Source of the DNA: Planococcus wigleyi
Lineage (GTDB): Bacteria; Bacillota; Bacilli; Bacillales_A; Planococcaceae
Length of the DNA stretch: 64,000 nucleotides
Reading direction: 5' to 3'
NCBI RefSeq assembly: GCF_014836985.1
Contig: NZ_JACSPU010000005.1
Span: 248,001-312,000 of the forward strand
This document shows, piece by piece, positions 1 through 10,505 of the stretch (position 1 is its first letter; each line of letters begins with the position of its first letter). Below the pieces are notes generated by a model. The model had not been told where the DNA came from and searched no databases. It saw only the letters and a list, made by a program, of their open reading frames with translations. The translations under genes and the position numbers were made by a program.

Positions 1-69
1 CTTTTGAAGCCCGACTTCTATGGATGGAATTATTTTTTGACCATTTACAACCACTGCTTGAATTTTCAT
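1..69 (-). CDS. N-terminal fragment of an unidentified protein (cut by window edge)
   Basis: The first 69 bases, read on the minus strand, are 23 open codons beginning with ATG at 69 (MKIQAVVVNGQKIIPSIEVG...). A good ribosome binding site (GGAGGCAGCT before ATG) lies at about 70-80, which makes the start convincing. The rest of the gene lies outside the window. The short hydrophilic N-terminus is not enough to name a family. Confidence 0.6.
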   Translation of the reverse strand, partial: MKIQAVVVNGQKIIPSIEVGLQK

Positions 70-554
70 AGCTGCCTCCGCATGTAAAAAAGATATAGAT
101 TCTACCATTTATTGTATCGCTAAATAGGTCGAGTAGAACAGCCCATTTCAATTCAAAACATGCACCCAGTTTAATTAAGGGCTGGATGCATGTTTGAATG
201 TTTCAGTATTTATGACTTCTTCTCTGATTCATCCCAAATATAAATCCCTTCATTCCAAAATCTCCACACGATCCCTTCTAACAGTAATTACAAACCGACG
301 TCACCTACTTCTCCTAAACTAAAACTATTCAGTTACGTTAGTGTAATTTGTCTGTCGCCATAATTTTAAAATACAGAAACCTGCTCAGAGCATCAGATTT
401 TATTAAAACAAATACACGAAAAAATACTTGGAACTAAATATTTCCAGACAGAAAATTATCATTCCCTAGTATTTACCTTCTGAATCGTGTTATATTCATC
501 TTTGGAAAATAGCAATATAGATCTAGAACGAGACAAATCAGGGGGACATATTAA
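70..554. other. Intergenic region between divergent genes, with one long hairpin
   Basis: No convincing reading frame. The region lies between a minus-strand gene start (69) and a plus-strand gene start (555), so it should hold both promoters, but no textbook -35/-10 pair stands out. The one clear structure is an imperfect hairpin at 157-194, with arms AACATGCA-C-CCAG and CTGG-A-TGCATGTT around a 12-base loop. It has no clean T-run on the plus strand and a short TTTTG on the minus strand. Confidence 0.5.
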
Positions 555-1820
555 ATGGATGTGGTATTTGTTTTATTGATGTTGGTTGCCTTATTAGCTT
601 TCGCTGCGAGCATTGTTTTATTGCTCGTCAGTGCTTTGTTCAAAAAAGGGTTAACTGTTAAGCAGGCTGGTCTTGCGGCTGCTCTTTCATTCGCAGTAAT
701 AATTGGTTCTGGCGTTGGAGTCGCCTTTACAGCAGACGAAGTCGATACTGCGGCTGGCGTCGAAAGTGAACAAATGGAAGCGCAGAAAGAAAAAGAAGCT
801 GAAGAACAACGCATCGCCCTGGAAGAAGCCGAGATCCAGGCTGCAGAAGAAAAAGAAGAAGCACGCCTGGCAGCTGAAAAAGAAGCCGAAGAAAAAGCGG
901 CGGCTGAGGAGCTGGCGAAAGAGAAAGAAGCGCAGGAACTGGCAGCGAAGAAAGAAGCTGAAGAAAAAGCAGCGGCCGAGAAACTTGTGAAAGAGAAAGA
1001 AGCACAGGAACTGGCAGCGAAAAAGAAAAAAGCTGAAGAAGAAGCCCAGCAAAAAAAGGAACTGTTCGCAGGATATAAACTGATTGATGTGGATGGCGGC
1101 GATGTGTCTGGATACCGTGAAGCCAACATCGTCGTTGACATTGGATACGGAGACCGCGAATATTGGGCCTTTACGAATGAACACGGGCAGCTAGAACGTG
1201 TCGTTGCTGCGGAAATCGTTGTACAGGATGACAGCAGCGAACCTGTCTTATCGTCCGGCAGATATTATTCGGATGAGGCAAAGGTTCCGGGCGTCGAAAG
1301 CGACATCTTGGATGAAGGGCATGTCATTGCCGATTCTCTTGGAGGAGTATCGAATGCCTACAATATTACCCCGCAAGAAAGTACACTTAACCGGCACGGG
1401 GATCAAGCTTATATGGAAGACAGCATCCGTGACGCAGGCGGAGCAACGAATTTTGAAGCCGTCATCACCTATCCGGATACTGAAACGCAGATTCCTTCCA
1501 GTTATCAATACAGCTATACGATCAAAGGGAACCAAGTCGTCGATGCCTTTGACAACGCGAACCCGGATGAAATAAACGCCTCTCTCGGTTTAACCGACAG
1601 TGAGCCTGATGCTTCATTCAGTGCGGCCACAAACAGTGAACCTGTCGAGTCAGCCGCTGCAGACACAGGCGGAGACGTATCCAGCGTTGATACAAACGGC
1701 AATGGGCAGGTGACGATCAAAGAAGCAAAAGCAGCCGGTTTCAGCATGCCCATCATGAGTGATCATTGGTTATATCCATACATGCGGGACAATGATCACG
1801 ATGGAATGGTCGGAGAGTAA
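555..1820 (+). CDS. Membrane-anchored DNA/RNA non-specific endonuclease with coiled coil and C-terminal calcium-loop motif
   Basis: 421 aa. Start chosen at 555 because CAGGGGGA lies 8 bases upstream. Residues 1-27 and about 38-60 are hydrophobic, predicting membrane anchoring with the rest outside. Residues about 73-175 are an Ala/Glu/Lys-rich coiled coil with internal duplications (KEKEAQELAAKK occurs twice). The block from about 245 to 345 carries DEGHVIADSLGG and NITPQESTLNRHGDQAYMED, resembling the DRGH...N catalytic core of the beta-beta-alpha metal nucleases (NucA/EndA type, Endonuclea_NS_2), with His at about 256. The last residues, DNDHDGMVGE, look like an Excalibur/EF-hand loop but lack the usual Cys. 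Likely a surface nuclease for extracellular DNA use or uptake; cell-wall spanning by the coiled coil is inference. The following gene encodes a wall-binding protein. Confidence 0.75.
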   Translation: MDVVFVLLMLVALLAFAASIVLLLVSALFKKGLTVKQAGLAAALSFAVIIGSGVGVAFTADEVDTAAGVESEQMEAQKEKEAEEQRIALEEAEIQAAEEKEEARLAAEKEAEEKAAAEELAKEKEAQELAAKKEAEEKAAAEKLVKEKEAQELAAKKKKAEEEAQQKKELFAGYKLIDVDGGDVSGYREANIVVDIGYGDREYWAFTNEHGQLERVVAAEIVVQDDSSEPVLSSGRYYSDEAKVPGVESDILDEGHVIADSLGGVSNAYNITPQESTLNRHGDQAYMEDSIRDAGGATNFEAVITYPDTETQIPSSYQYSYTIKGNQVVDAFDNANPDEINASLGLTDSEPDASFSAATNSEPVESAAADTGGDVSSVDTNGNGQVTIKEAKAAGFSMPIMSDHWLYPYMRDNDHDGMVGE

Positions 1821-1959
1821 GTTTGTATGAGAACAATGACGAAGCCAAAATTTTCACAGGGCACCAATAGATTTATTTCCTTAACGGGCTGAATACTGGT
1901 TTTGTTTAAAAATAAACTGGGTAGACAGGAGGCAAATACAAATTCTGGAGGAATCAGCC

Positions 1960-2601
1960 GTGAAGAAGAAATGGATTCCAACGTTGCTGGCATTTGGGTT
2001 ATTGGTTGCCTCTCCCCTCACTTTCCAACCGGCGGAAGCTACAAGCCATGCAGCTGCAGTCACCGAAGATAAGCTGCCAGCCCGCCTTGCGAATTTAATG
2101 GACATCGCCCCGGAACATCAGTTTATTTTGCGCAACGGAAGTGAACGCATTGAAGTGGAGCTTCTCCAATGGACGTTGGATCATTACGGACTCGAAACCG
2201 CGGTTGATGGCATCTTTGGGCCTCAAACAGAAAAAAACGTCCGCCAATACCAGGCCGATAAAGGCTTGAGAGTTGATGGCGTTGTCGGTACGAATACGTG
2301 GGCCGCACTGTACGGAGAACATGATAAACCTGCAGACCCAGAAGGAGAACTGCCCGCCGAACTCCGGAACTTAATGGATATTGCACCGGAGCATCAGTTT
2401 ATCCTGCGTCAGGGAAGTGCGCGCATTGAAGTAGAACTTCTCCAATGGACATTGAATGAATATGGACTAACAACAACGGTTGATGGAATCTTTGGACCCG
2501 AAACCCATAAGAGCGTCCGCCAATACCAGGCAGACAAAGGCTTGAAAGTCGATGGCATTGTCGGCACGAATACGTGGACGGCGTTATACGGGGAATATTA
2601 G
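1960..2601 (+). CDS. Secreted protein with two peptidoglycan-binding (PG_binding_1) repeats
   Basis: 213 aa, starting with GTG at 1960 behind GGAGG at 1947-1951. Residues 1-27 form a signal peptide (KKK, then a hydrophobic stretch, then a likely cut after ...AEA). The mature protein consists of two near-identical units of about 85 residues, each with LMDIAPEHQFILR, VELLQWTL, VDGIFGP and VRQYQADKGL..DG, the pattern of the PG_binding_1 three-helix fold found at the ends of wall hydrolases. No catalytic domain follows, so it is a wall-binding adapter or a remnant of a hydrolase. The two repeats have diverged only slightly, indicating a recent internal duplication. Confidence 0.85.
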   Translation: MKKKWIPTLLAFGLLVASPLTFQPAEATSHAAAVTEDKLPARLANLMDIAPEHQFILRNGSERIEVELLQWTLDHYGLETAVDGIFGPQTEKNVRQYQADKGLRVDGVVGTNTWAALYGEHDKPADPEGELPAELRNLMDIAPEHQFILRQGSARIEVELLQWTLNEYGLTTTVDGIFGPETHKSVRQYQADKGLKVDGIVGTNTWTALYGEY

Positions 2602-2673
2602 AAAACCTTATTTTCGTAGCATCGCTTATATAAGAAATACGTTTAAAACTTAGGCACTGTGTGCTCCAACAAG

Positions 2674-2705
2674 AAATGCCCATCCGGAAAATCGGATGGG
2701 CATTT
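2674..2705. terminator. Bidirectional Rho-independent terminator
   Basis: Perfect hairpin AAATGCCCATCCG / CGGATGGGCATTT with a GAAAAT loop, followed by T-rich sequence on both strands. It separates the convergent PG-binding gene and glpK. Confidence 0.9.
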
Positions 2706-2760
2706 TTCATTTAACATAGCACTTTATAGGTAACGCAAAACGACGTGAATACTCTAGCCG

Positions 2761-4287
<1,527 letters not shown>

Positions 4288-4307
4288 CTATTCCTCCTCA
4301 GATGTTT

Positions 4308-5171
4308 TTATGAACGGACTTTCGTCACTTCGGTATCTTCCACTAAAGTGTCTTCAATTTCATTGGCCACTGTATGGCCTTTCTTCAGTTCTGCGTTGGC
4401 CGCTCCGACTAATATCAAGGCCATAATTGCACTGAGTCCCCAGAAAAGCAGGTTAAAGTCTCCTGTAAACATGGCTTTGTAGAAAACGGCTCCATAGATA
4501 CCGCCGAAAATCGGCCCGACTACAGGTACCCAGGCATAGCTCCAGTCTGAACTGCCCTTATTTGGAATCGGCAGCAATGCATGCGCAATACGCGGTCCGA
4601 GGTCACGTGCCGGGTTGATGGCGTAACCCGTCGTGCCGCCGAGCGACATCCCGATCGCAATAATCAATGCGCCGACAATCAGCGGATTCAAGCCTTCCGT
4701 GAATTCATTGGCACCGATGAACAATAAGCCCATCACGAGAACGGCAGTCCCGATGATTTCACTGACCAAATTCGAGAACGGACTGCGCACAGCAGGACTC
4801 GTGGCGAATACGCCCAATTTTGCTCCTTGGTCTTCTGTCCGTTTCCAATGCGGCAAGTAATTCAAAAAGACGATTGTTGCCCCGATGATCGCCCCCAAAA
4901 GCTGTGCTGCTATGTAAACCGGCACTTTCGCCCATGGGAAATCCCCTACTGCTGCAAACCCAAGCGTCACCGCTGGATTTAAATGGGCTCCCGAAATACC
5001 GCCGACTGCATAAACACCCATCGTTACGGCCAATCCCCAAGCAATCGTAATGACGATCCAGCCACTATTCTCAGCTTTCGAATCTTTCAATACGACCCCA
5101 GCGACTACACCTGCACCAAAAATAATCAGGATCATGGTACCGATCACTTCTGCTAAAAACTCCGACATCAA
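4308..5171 (-). CDS. glpF: Glycerol uptake facilitator (aquaglyceroporin)
   Basis: 287 aa, multi-spanning membrane protein of the MIP family. Both half-helix motifs are intact: HLNPAVTLG in the first half and AINPARDLGPR in the second; the Asp after the second NPAR is typical of glycerol-conducting members. It allows facilitated diffusion of glycerol, which GlpK then phosphorylates. It is the first gene of the glpF-glpK operon, behind a leader with a strong terminator (5227-5280). A charged tail of about 25 residues ends the protein. Confidence 0.95.
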   Translation of the reverse strand: MMSEFLAEVIGTMILIIFGAGVVAGVVLKDSKAENSGWIVITIAWGLAVTMGVYAVGGISGAHLNPAVTLGFAAVGDFPWAKVPVYIAAQLLGAIIGATIVFLNYLPHWKRTEDQGAKLGVFATSPAVRSPFSNLVSEIIGTAVLVMGLLFIGANEFTEGLNPLIVGALIIAIGMSLGGTTGYAINPARDLGPRIAHALLPIPNKGSSDWSYAWVPVVGPIFGGIYGAVFYKAMFTGDFNLLFWGLSAIMALILVGAANAELKKGHTVANEIEDTLVEDTEVTKVRS

Positions 5172-5226
5172 TTATCACTCCTTTTTTCTGTTTTAAAGCA
5201 AAAACCGTTTGAAAGGCCATAAAAAA

Positions 5227-5280
5227 ATTCGCACTCAATGAAAGCTCTCCTTGTCAGAAGTTCTCATTGATGTGCGAATC
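5227..5280 (-). promoter_or_regulatory. glpF leader terminator, probable GlpP-type antitermination site
   Basis: Read on the minus strand, the leader has a long stem (ATTCGCACATCAATGAGAAC / CTTTCATTGAGTGCGAAT) ending in a run of T, about 50 bases before the glpF start. Just 5' of the stem is GGAGACCGAGAG. A strong terminator between promoter and gene is the arrangement known for Bacillus glp operons, where GlpP with glycerol 3-phosphate prevents termination. The terminator is visible; the role of GlpP is inferred by family. Confidence 0.75.
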
Positions 5281-5317
5281 TCTCGGTCTCCAACACAATC
5301 TTTAACTTGTTACCTAT

Positions 5318-5346
5318 AAGTTATACGTAAAAGAAAGCGCTGTCAA
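5318..5346 (-). promoter_or_regulatory. glpF promoter overlapped by a cre-like site
   Basis: On the minus strand, TTGACA (5341-5346) is followed by TATAAC 15 bases on or TAACTT 17 bases on. The -35 box is fused to GCGCTTTC, giving TTGACAGCGCTTTCTT, which matches the Bacillus cre consensus except at two positions. This suggests direct CcpA repression of glycerol uptake. Confidence 0.6.
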
Positions 5347-5473
5347 TACCATATTTAGAATTTTCAGTAAAAAAACGATTAATAAATCTTTTCGAGCACG
5401 AGTCCATTTTTTAGCGGGAGTTCTCTACTTCTGAAGATGTTAGCTGCTCCAATCATTCCTTTTCGATTCAAAA

Positions 5474-5502
5474 CACACCTGCAACGTGCTGCTGCAGGTG
5501 TG
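5474..5502 (-). terminator. Rho-independent terminator of the aldo/keto reductase gene
   Basis: Perfect 10-bp stem CACACCTGCA / TGCAGGTGTG, followed on the minus strand by TTTTGAAT. Located just downstream of the gene ending at 5532. Confidence 0.8.
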
Positions 5503-5531
5503 CCATTATTTACCTAGAGCTAATACCGATT

Positions 5532-6374
5532 TTAAAATTCTTCATGCGTAGCCGGGTCCATACCAAACAGCCGCCCATCCGGACGGGACAATTTTGCAAT
5601 GTCAGCCATTTCGGCTTCGCTTAATTCAAAATCAAAGATAGACAGGTTTTCCCGCTGCCGCTGAGGAGAAGTGGAGCGCGGAATCGAAACAGAACCGATC
5701 TGGTATTGCCAGCGCAGCACAACCTGCGGGACTGTTTTATTGTGGATTTCGGCAATCTTGCGCACCGTGTCATTCGACAGAATGTCTGCCGCTCTGGCAA
5801 TGGGGCTCCACGATTGCGTTTGAATCCCGTGTTCTGCGTGCACGCGCCGCTGTTCTTCCTGGTTAAAGAACGGATGCAATTCAACCTGATTCAAACTCGG
5901 CGTCACTCCGGTCTCTTGAATAATGCGCTCCAGGTGCTCCGGCAGGAAGTTGCTGACGCCAATCGACCGGACGAGTCCCCATTTCTGCGCATCAATCAAT
6001 GCCTGCCACGCTTCTACGTAGAGATCTTGATTCGGAAGCGGCCAGTGGATCACGTAGAGATCGAAATAATCCAGATTGGAACGGTACAGCGATTCCTGAA
6101 TCGCCACCATCGCTTTGTCGTAAGTATGGTAACGGCCCGGCAGTTTGGACGTCACCCAAAGTTCTTCACGGGAAATGCCGCTTCGTTTGATGCCTTCCCC
6201 GACCGCTCCTTCGTTCTCGTAATTATAGGCGGTGTCGATCAACCGGTAACCCGCATTGATGCCGCTGCTGACTGCGTTCGCCCCGGCATTGCCCCACAGT
6301 CCGTATGTACCGAGTCCCGTAACCGGCAAGGTTGTTCCATCGTTCAACGTCACTTCTGGTATCGCTTTATTCAT
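5532..6374 (-). CDS. Aldo/keto reductase
   Basis: 280 aa, the typical length of AKR5-like bacterial enzymes (YtbE/YvgN type). A TIM-barrel NADPH-dependent carbonyl reductase. The catalytic tetrad is visible: D47 (in LIDTAYNY), Y52, K77 (in VTSKLPG) and H110 (in YVIHWPLP). The C-terminal SIPRSTSPQRQRENL is the NADPH-phosphate-binding segment. Start supported by GAGGAGTG upstream. It is a single-gene unit bounded by its own terminator. Substrate cannot be read from sequence; methylglyoxal and other small aldehydes are common for this clade. Confidence 0.92.
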   Translation of the reverse strand: MNKAIPEVTLNDGTTLPVTGLGTYGLWGNAGANAVSSGINAGYRLIDTAYNYENEGAVGEGIKRSGISREELWVTSKLPGRYHTYDKAMVAIQESLYRSNLDYFDLYVIHWPLPNQDLYVEAWQALIDAQKWGLVRSIGVSNFLPEHLERIIQETGVTPSLNQVELHPFFNQEEQRRVHAEHGIQTQSWSPIARAADILSNDTVRKIAEIHNKTVPQVVLRWQYQIGSVSIPRSTSPQRQRENLSIFDFELSEAEMADIAKLSRPDGRLFGMDPATHEEF

Positions 6375-6578
6375 TCACCTTCACTCCTCTCGTTTCTATT
6401 TTCAGATTACTCTTCCCCCATCGCAAACTCAAACGATTCGCCCCTTGTTGGACACACTGAAATCTCTAAGAAAAAAGAAATGGCTCTGAATAGAATTCCG
6501 GTTAAGCCAGGACTTTATTTAAAATTAAGAATTGGTGTACACTTAACTCTATTCCCATAACCAGTTAGGAGCCCAGAG

Positions 6579-8042
6579 ATGAAGACAACCTCTTTTAAAC
6601 CAATCGAAGCGACAATAGAAGAAATTCAACAGGCTTTCCAGGAAAACAAGCTGACTTCAGTCGAATTGGTGCAGGCTTACCTTGACCGCATCGAAACATT
6701 CGACCGGAACGGCCCGAAGATCAATTCCGTCTTAACTGTTAATCCAGATGCCTTGAAAATCGCTGCGGAGCTGGATGAGTTGCGCGGCCAGGATGGACAA
6801 GGGCCGCTATACGGCATTCCCGTGTTGCTGAAAGACAATATTGAAACGGCGGACCGGATGCCAACAACGGCCGGCGCCATTGCACTTGAGCACAACTTCG
6901 CCAAAGAAGATTCCTTTGTTGCCGCACAATTACGCAATGCCGGCGCTATTATTCTCGGAAAAGTGAACATGAGCGAATGGGCTTATTTCATGTCGAAAGA
7001 CGGCGTGAGCGGCTACAGTTCACTTCGCGGCCAAGTGCTGAACCCTTATGGAGTCGGTACTTTCAAAGCTGAAGATGTCGGTGGATCGAGTTCAGGGACA
7101 GGCGCTGCCATCGCCTCGAATTTTGCGGTTGTCGGTGTCGGCACTGAAACTTCCGGATCGATTTTGAGTCCGGCGAGCGCCAATTCCATCGTCGGCATCA
7201 AACCGACGGTCGGGCTCATCAGCCGCTCGCGCATCATCCCGATTTCTGAAAGCCAGGATACCGCAGGACCGATGGCACGTACCGTGGCGGATGCTGCAAT
7301 CCTGCTCGGCGCTATGACCGGCGTCGACGAACAGGATCCGGCAACACTTGGAAGTGCTGGACGTGCATTGACCGATTACACGCCGCATTTGAAAACGGAC
7401 GGTCTGAAAGGCGCCCGCATCGGCGTTGACCGTTCCTATATGAACGATGAAGAACCGGAAGAAATCGCCATTATGGATGAAGCCATCGAACAAATGAAGC
7501 TGCTTGGTGCCACTGTCGTAGAAGTGAAGATTCCCCAACAGACATTCGAATCCGACGTTTTATGGTATGAATTCAAGCGAGGCGTCAACGACTATTTGCG
7601 CACCGTGCCTGACGAAGTGCTGGTCAAATCACTGGCCGATGTTATCGAGTTCAATAAACAAGATCCGGAGCGCCGCATGAAATTCGGCCAGGCGGAATTG
7701 GAAAAAGCACAATCCTTAAGCGGCGATCCAACTGACCCGATATACATGGAACACCGAGAAATCGATTTGCGTTCTTCCACTACCGAAGGACTGGACCCCG
7801 TCATGAAGGAACATCAGCTGGATGCCCTGTTATTCCAAAACAACCGCGGCGCCGCCAAACCGGCAAGAGCGGGCTATCCGTCCATCACCGTCCCTGCCGG
7901 CTACACCAGCAGCGGGCATCCCATCGGCGTCACGTTCAGCGCACAAGCTTTCAGCGAACCGCGTCTAATCGAACTGGCCTATGCTTATGAACAAGCCACT
8001 CGAAAACGGCAGGCACCGGATTTCCACGATTTTATTGGTTGA
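6579..8042 (+). CDS. Amidase (amidase signature family)
   Basis: 487 aa. Cytoplasmic hydrolase of carboxamides using a Ser-cisSer-Lys triad. K85 (in VLLKDNIET), the Gly/Ser-rich VGGSSSGTGAA at 167-177 with the cis-Ser, and the nucleophile Ser194 in VGTETSGSIL fit the family. RBS TAGGAGCC precedes the ATG. It resembles the stand-alone amidases related to GatA and the YerM/peptide-amidase group rather than the GatCAB subunit, because no gatC or gatB is nearby. Substrate unknown. Confidence 0.9.
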   Translation: MKTTSFKPIEATIEEIQQAFQENKLTSVELVQAYLDRIETFDRNGPKINSVLTVNPDALKIAAELDELRGQDGQGPLYGIPVLLKDNIETADRMPTTAGAIALEHNFAKEDSFVAAQLRNAGAIILGKVNMSEWAYFMSKDGVSGYSSLRGQVLNPYGVGTFKAEDVGGSSSGTGAAIASNFAVVGVGTETSGSILSPASANSIVGIKPTVGLISRSRIIPISESQDTAGPMARTVADAAILLGAMTGVDEQDPATLGSAGRALTDYTPHLKTDGLKGARIGVDRSYMNDEEPEEIAIMDEAIEQMKLLGATVVEVKIPQQTFESDVLWYEFKRGVNDYLRTVPDEVLVKSLADVIEFNKQDPERRMKFGQAELEKAQSLSGDPTDPIYMEHREIDLRSSTTEGLDPVMKEHQLDALLFQNNRGAAKPARAGYPSITVPAGYTSSGHPIGVTFSAQAFSEPRLIELAYAYEQATRKRQAPDFHDFIG

Positions 8043-8065
8043 ATAGATGTTAATCACCTAACTAA

Positions 8066-8105
8066 AAAGACACATCCGCAATCGTCTTACAGCGGATGTG
8101 TCTTC
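8066..8105 (+). terminator. Rho-independent terminator of the amidase gene
   Basis: Stem AAGACACATCCGC / GCGGATGTGTCTT located 24 bases after the amidase stop. Confidence 0.8.
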
Positions 8106-8199
8106 GCATTGAATTTAAATTGTCGTAGCGTCTAGTTAAAAGTAGATGATATACTATACTACAGCCCAAAAAACTACATAAAAAGATGGTGATTAAAAT

Positions 8200-9243
8200 A
8201 TGAATCGATCCTTCCAGGGCAGCCGGATTCTGAAAACAGGTATAGCCATATTTTTAACGGCCAGTATTTGTTTATGGTTCGGCTGGCCTCCTGTCTTTGC
8301 GGTCATCACGGCCATCGTGACGATTGAGCCGACCGTCAGCGATTCCATCAAAAAGGGACTCGTACGGTTCCCGGCATCTGCGATTGGTTCTGCATTCGCC
8401 GTTCTTTTTATTACACTCTTCGGGAATTCCCCGATCACCTATACACTCGCTGCTGTTTTCACCATATTGGTTTGCTACAAACTTAAGCTGCATGCAGGCT
8501 TACTGGTTGCCACATTGACTTCTGTCGCGATGGTGGAAGTCATCCACGATCATGTCCTGATTTCATTCTTCATTCGCTTGGGGACAACGACAGTTGGGTT
8601 GCTTGTATCCACCGCGGTAAACATGCTCATTTTCCCGCCCAATTACCGGACAGATATTCTGAAAAACATCGAGAGCATCAGCCGGCGTGCAGGAAGACTG
8701 CTGGAACACACATTTCACACAGTCCTCTTTGAGGGTGATGCGAACCTCCAAAAAGATCAGGAACTGGTGAAACGGCTGACGACGGAAATCAGAAAGACCG
8801 AGACATTGATTCAGTACCACCGGGATGATTTCAGCATCTACCCTTGGGTCCGGAATCGGGAAACAGAACTCCAGATGGCAGAAAGGCAATTGCTGTTTTT
8901 GCACAACCTGGAATTCCATTTGAATGCTTTGCTTCGCATTCCGCTGTACAGCATCAAGTGGTCACCGGCCGAGCGGAATATCATTATGCGTGCCGTTGCA
9001 GAGCTGGCGGAAGACTTACAGAATGCCAATGAATACGATCAAGAAACGCATCAGCAGCAATTAAAAATCATCACCGACTTCTTTTGGGAAGACAGCAAAG
9101 GCGTCTCGACAAGCGATGCCATGCACCCCATCCTGTTCCCACCAGAGTTCAAGATTCTTTATGAGCTCATCACCATTTATGATTTGGTCGATAATTTCTT
9201 TGATCCGAATAGTGTGAAGGCTGCGCGGGAAGCGGAGAAGTGA
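8200..9243 (+). CDS. Aromatic acid exporter family (ArAE_1/DUF939, FUSC-like) membrane protein
   Basis: 347 aa. The first ~150 residues hold about five to six transmembrane segments, starting with SRILKTGIAIFLTASICLWF and including WPPVFAVITAIVTIEPTVSDSIKKG, the signature of the ArAE_1 family (YgaE/YqjA type). The remaining 190 residues are cytoplasmic and helical, with repeated charged heptads. By family this is a putative efflux protein for aromatic acids or related small molecules; no substrate has been shown for most Bacillales members. RBS GGTG before ATG; own terminator downstream. Convergent or divergent neighbours give no functional hint. Confidence 0.8.
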   Translation: MNRSFQGSRILKTGIAIFLTASICLWFGWPPVFAVITAIVTIEPTVSDSIKKGLVRFPASAIGSAFAVLFITLFGNSPITYTLAAVFTILVCYKLKLHAGLLVATLTSVAMVEVIHDHVLISFFIRLGTTTVGLLVSTAVNMLIFPPNYRTDILKNIESISRRAGRLLEHTFHTVLFEGDANLQKDQELVKRLTTEIRKTETLIQYHRDDFSIYPWVRNRETELQMAERQLLFLHNLEFHLNALLRIPLYSIKWSPAERNIIMRAVAELAEDLQNANEYDQETHQQQLKIITDFFWEDSKGVSTSDAMHPILFPPEFKILYELITIYDLVDNFFDPNSVKAAREAEK

Positions 9244-9262
9244 TAGAGCTGCAGAATTCTTA

Positions 9263-9309
9263 AAAACAGCTGTGCTTGAAACAGAAATGTTTCCGGCACA
9301 GCTGTTTTT
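9263..9309 (+). terminator. Rho-independent terminator
   Basis: Stem AAAACAGCTGTGC / GCACAGCTGTTTT with T-run, 20 bases after the exporter-like gene. Confidence 0.85.
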
Positions 9310-9420
9310 CTATTTATTTCCGGCCATAAACCCCTGAAGGCAGATCGCATGATTTCAGGATCCCGGACTGCTATACTCCTCTATATGCAAACCTGCAGTT
9401 AACGAAAGGAAGTTAGATAG

Positions 9421-10413
9421 ATGAAACTAAGTGTATTGGACCAAGCGCCTGTCACGACAGGAAACACGGCAGAAGCGGCTATACAAAAAGCGGTGGAACT
9501 CGCGGTTCTCGCCGACAAATTGGGCTACAGCCGGATGTGGATGGCGGAGCATCATGGCTCCGGCGCATTTTCCAGCTCTGCCCCCGAAGTCACTGCCGCA
9601 TACTTAAGCGCCAAAACAGAGAGGATCCGAATCGGCACTGGCGGCGTGATGATGATGCATTATTCGCCTTTGAAACTTGCGGAGGTCTTTAAAACATTGA
9701 GTGCACTGGCGCCAGGCCGCATCGATTTCGGCGTGGGACGTGCTCCGGGCGGCGACCACAGTTCCATCTACGCCTTGTCCCAAGGACGCCGAACCATGAC
9801 GGACGATATGTACGGAAAATTCGACACGGCCCTGAAACTGATCAACGACGAAACGCCGGAAGACAATATGTACAATAAAACCATCGCTTCCCCAACCCAT
9901 ATCCAATTACCTGAAGCCTGGCTGCTCGGTTCAAGCGGCAACAGTGCACTGGAAGCTGGCCGAATGGGTGTCGGCTATTCGTTTGCCCAATTCTTCAACG
10001 GCGGCATGACGAAAGACATTTTAGATTCCTACCGGGCAAATTTCACGGCTTCCGCTTTCATGGAAAAACCCGAAATCTCGGTATCGTATTTGGTGACAAC
10101 AGCTGAAACAGCCGAAGAAGCAGAATACGAAGCATTGCCGCAGGACATTGCGCGCCTCATGCTGATGAAAGGACGCATCATGCCCCTCATGACACCTGAA
10201 GAAGCACAAAACTCGGCGCTCTCGGAAATGGACCGCATGCAGATCCAGGCAAGCCGCAAACTCCATCTAGTCGGTTCCGCCAAAGACGTAGCCGATCAAT
10301 TGCAGCGGGAGCAGCTTGAATACGGTTTTGAAGAAGCCATGATCTGCAGCATTCCGCATTCCCAGGAAAAACGGTTGGATGTCTATCGATTGTTGGCGCA
10401 GGAGTTATTTTAA
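9421..10413 (+). CDS. Luciferase-like flavin-dependent monooxygenase (LLM family, MsnO8/YhbW type)
   Basis: 330 aa. TIM-barrel flavoprotein fold. The N-terminal SVLDQAPV, YSRMWMAEHHG, the IRIGTGGVMMMHYSPLKLAE stretch and PGRIDFGVGRAPGGD are characteristic of the single-subunit LLM group annotated as YhbW or MsnO8-like. It would use reduced FMN supplied by a separate reductase and oxygen; the substrate is unknown. RBS GAAAGGAAG precedes ATG. Single-gene unit with its own terminator. Confidence 0.9.
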   Translation: MKLSVLDQAPVTTGNTAEAAIQKAVELAVLADKLGYSRMWMAEHHGSGAFSSSAPEVTAAYLSAKTERIRIGTGGVMMMHYSPLKLAEVFKTLSALAPGRIDFGVGRAPGGDHSSIYALSQGRRTMTDDMYGKFDTALKLINDETPEDNMYNKTIASPTHIQLPEAWLLGSSGNSALEAGRMGVGYSFAQFFNGGMTKDILDSYRANFTASAFMEKPEISVSYLVTTAETAEEAEYEALPQDIARLMLMKGRIMPLMTPEEAQNSALSEMDRMQIQASRKLHLVGSAKDVADQLQREQLEYGFEEAMICSIPHSQEKRLDVYRLLAQELF

Positions 10414-10427
10414 ACGTGAATCAAATG

Positions 10428-10462
10428 AAAAAAGCAGTACGCGGCCGCGTACTGCTTTTTTT
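10428..10462. terminator. Bidirectional Rho-independent terminator
   Basis: Stem AAAAAGCAGTACGCG / CGCGTACTGCTTTTT, flanked by A- and T-runs, between the convergent LLM monooxygenase and alpha/beta hydrolase genes. Confidence 0.9.
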
Positions 10463-10505
10463 GTTCCACTTTCCTGTTCCAGCTCTTGAATTCTCTCTAA
10501 GAAGA

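Noticed and set aside
551..1184. Overlapping frames on both strands opposite the coiled coil of the nuclease (Ser/Phe-rich or Lys/Arg-rich).
   Set aside because: Low-complexity mirror of the GAA/AAA/GCG repeats in the coiled coil; no ribosome binding site or family match.
5706..6560. 284-codon plus-strand frame opposite the aldo/keto reductase.
   Set aside because: Antisense shadow; composition (Arg/His/Phe-rich) is not protein-like, while the minus-strand frame carries all AKR motifs.
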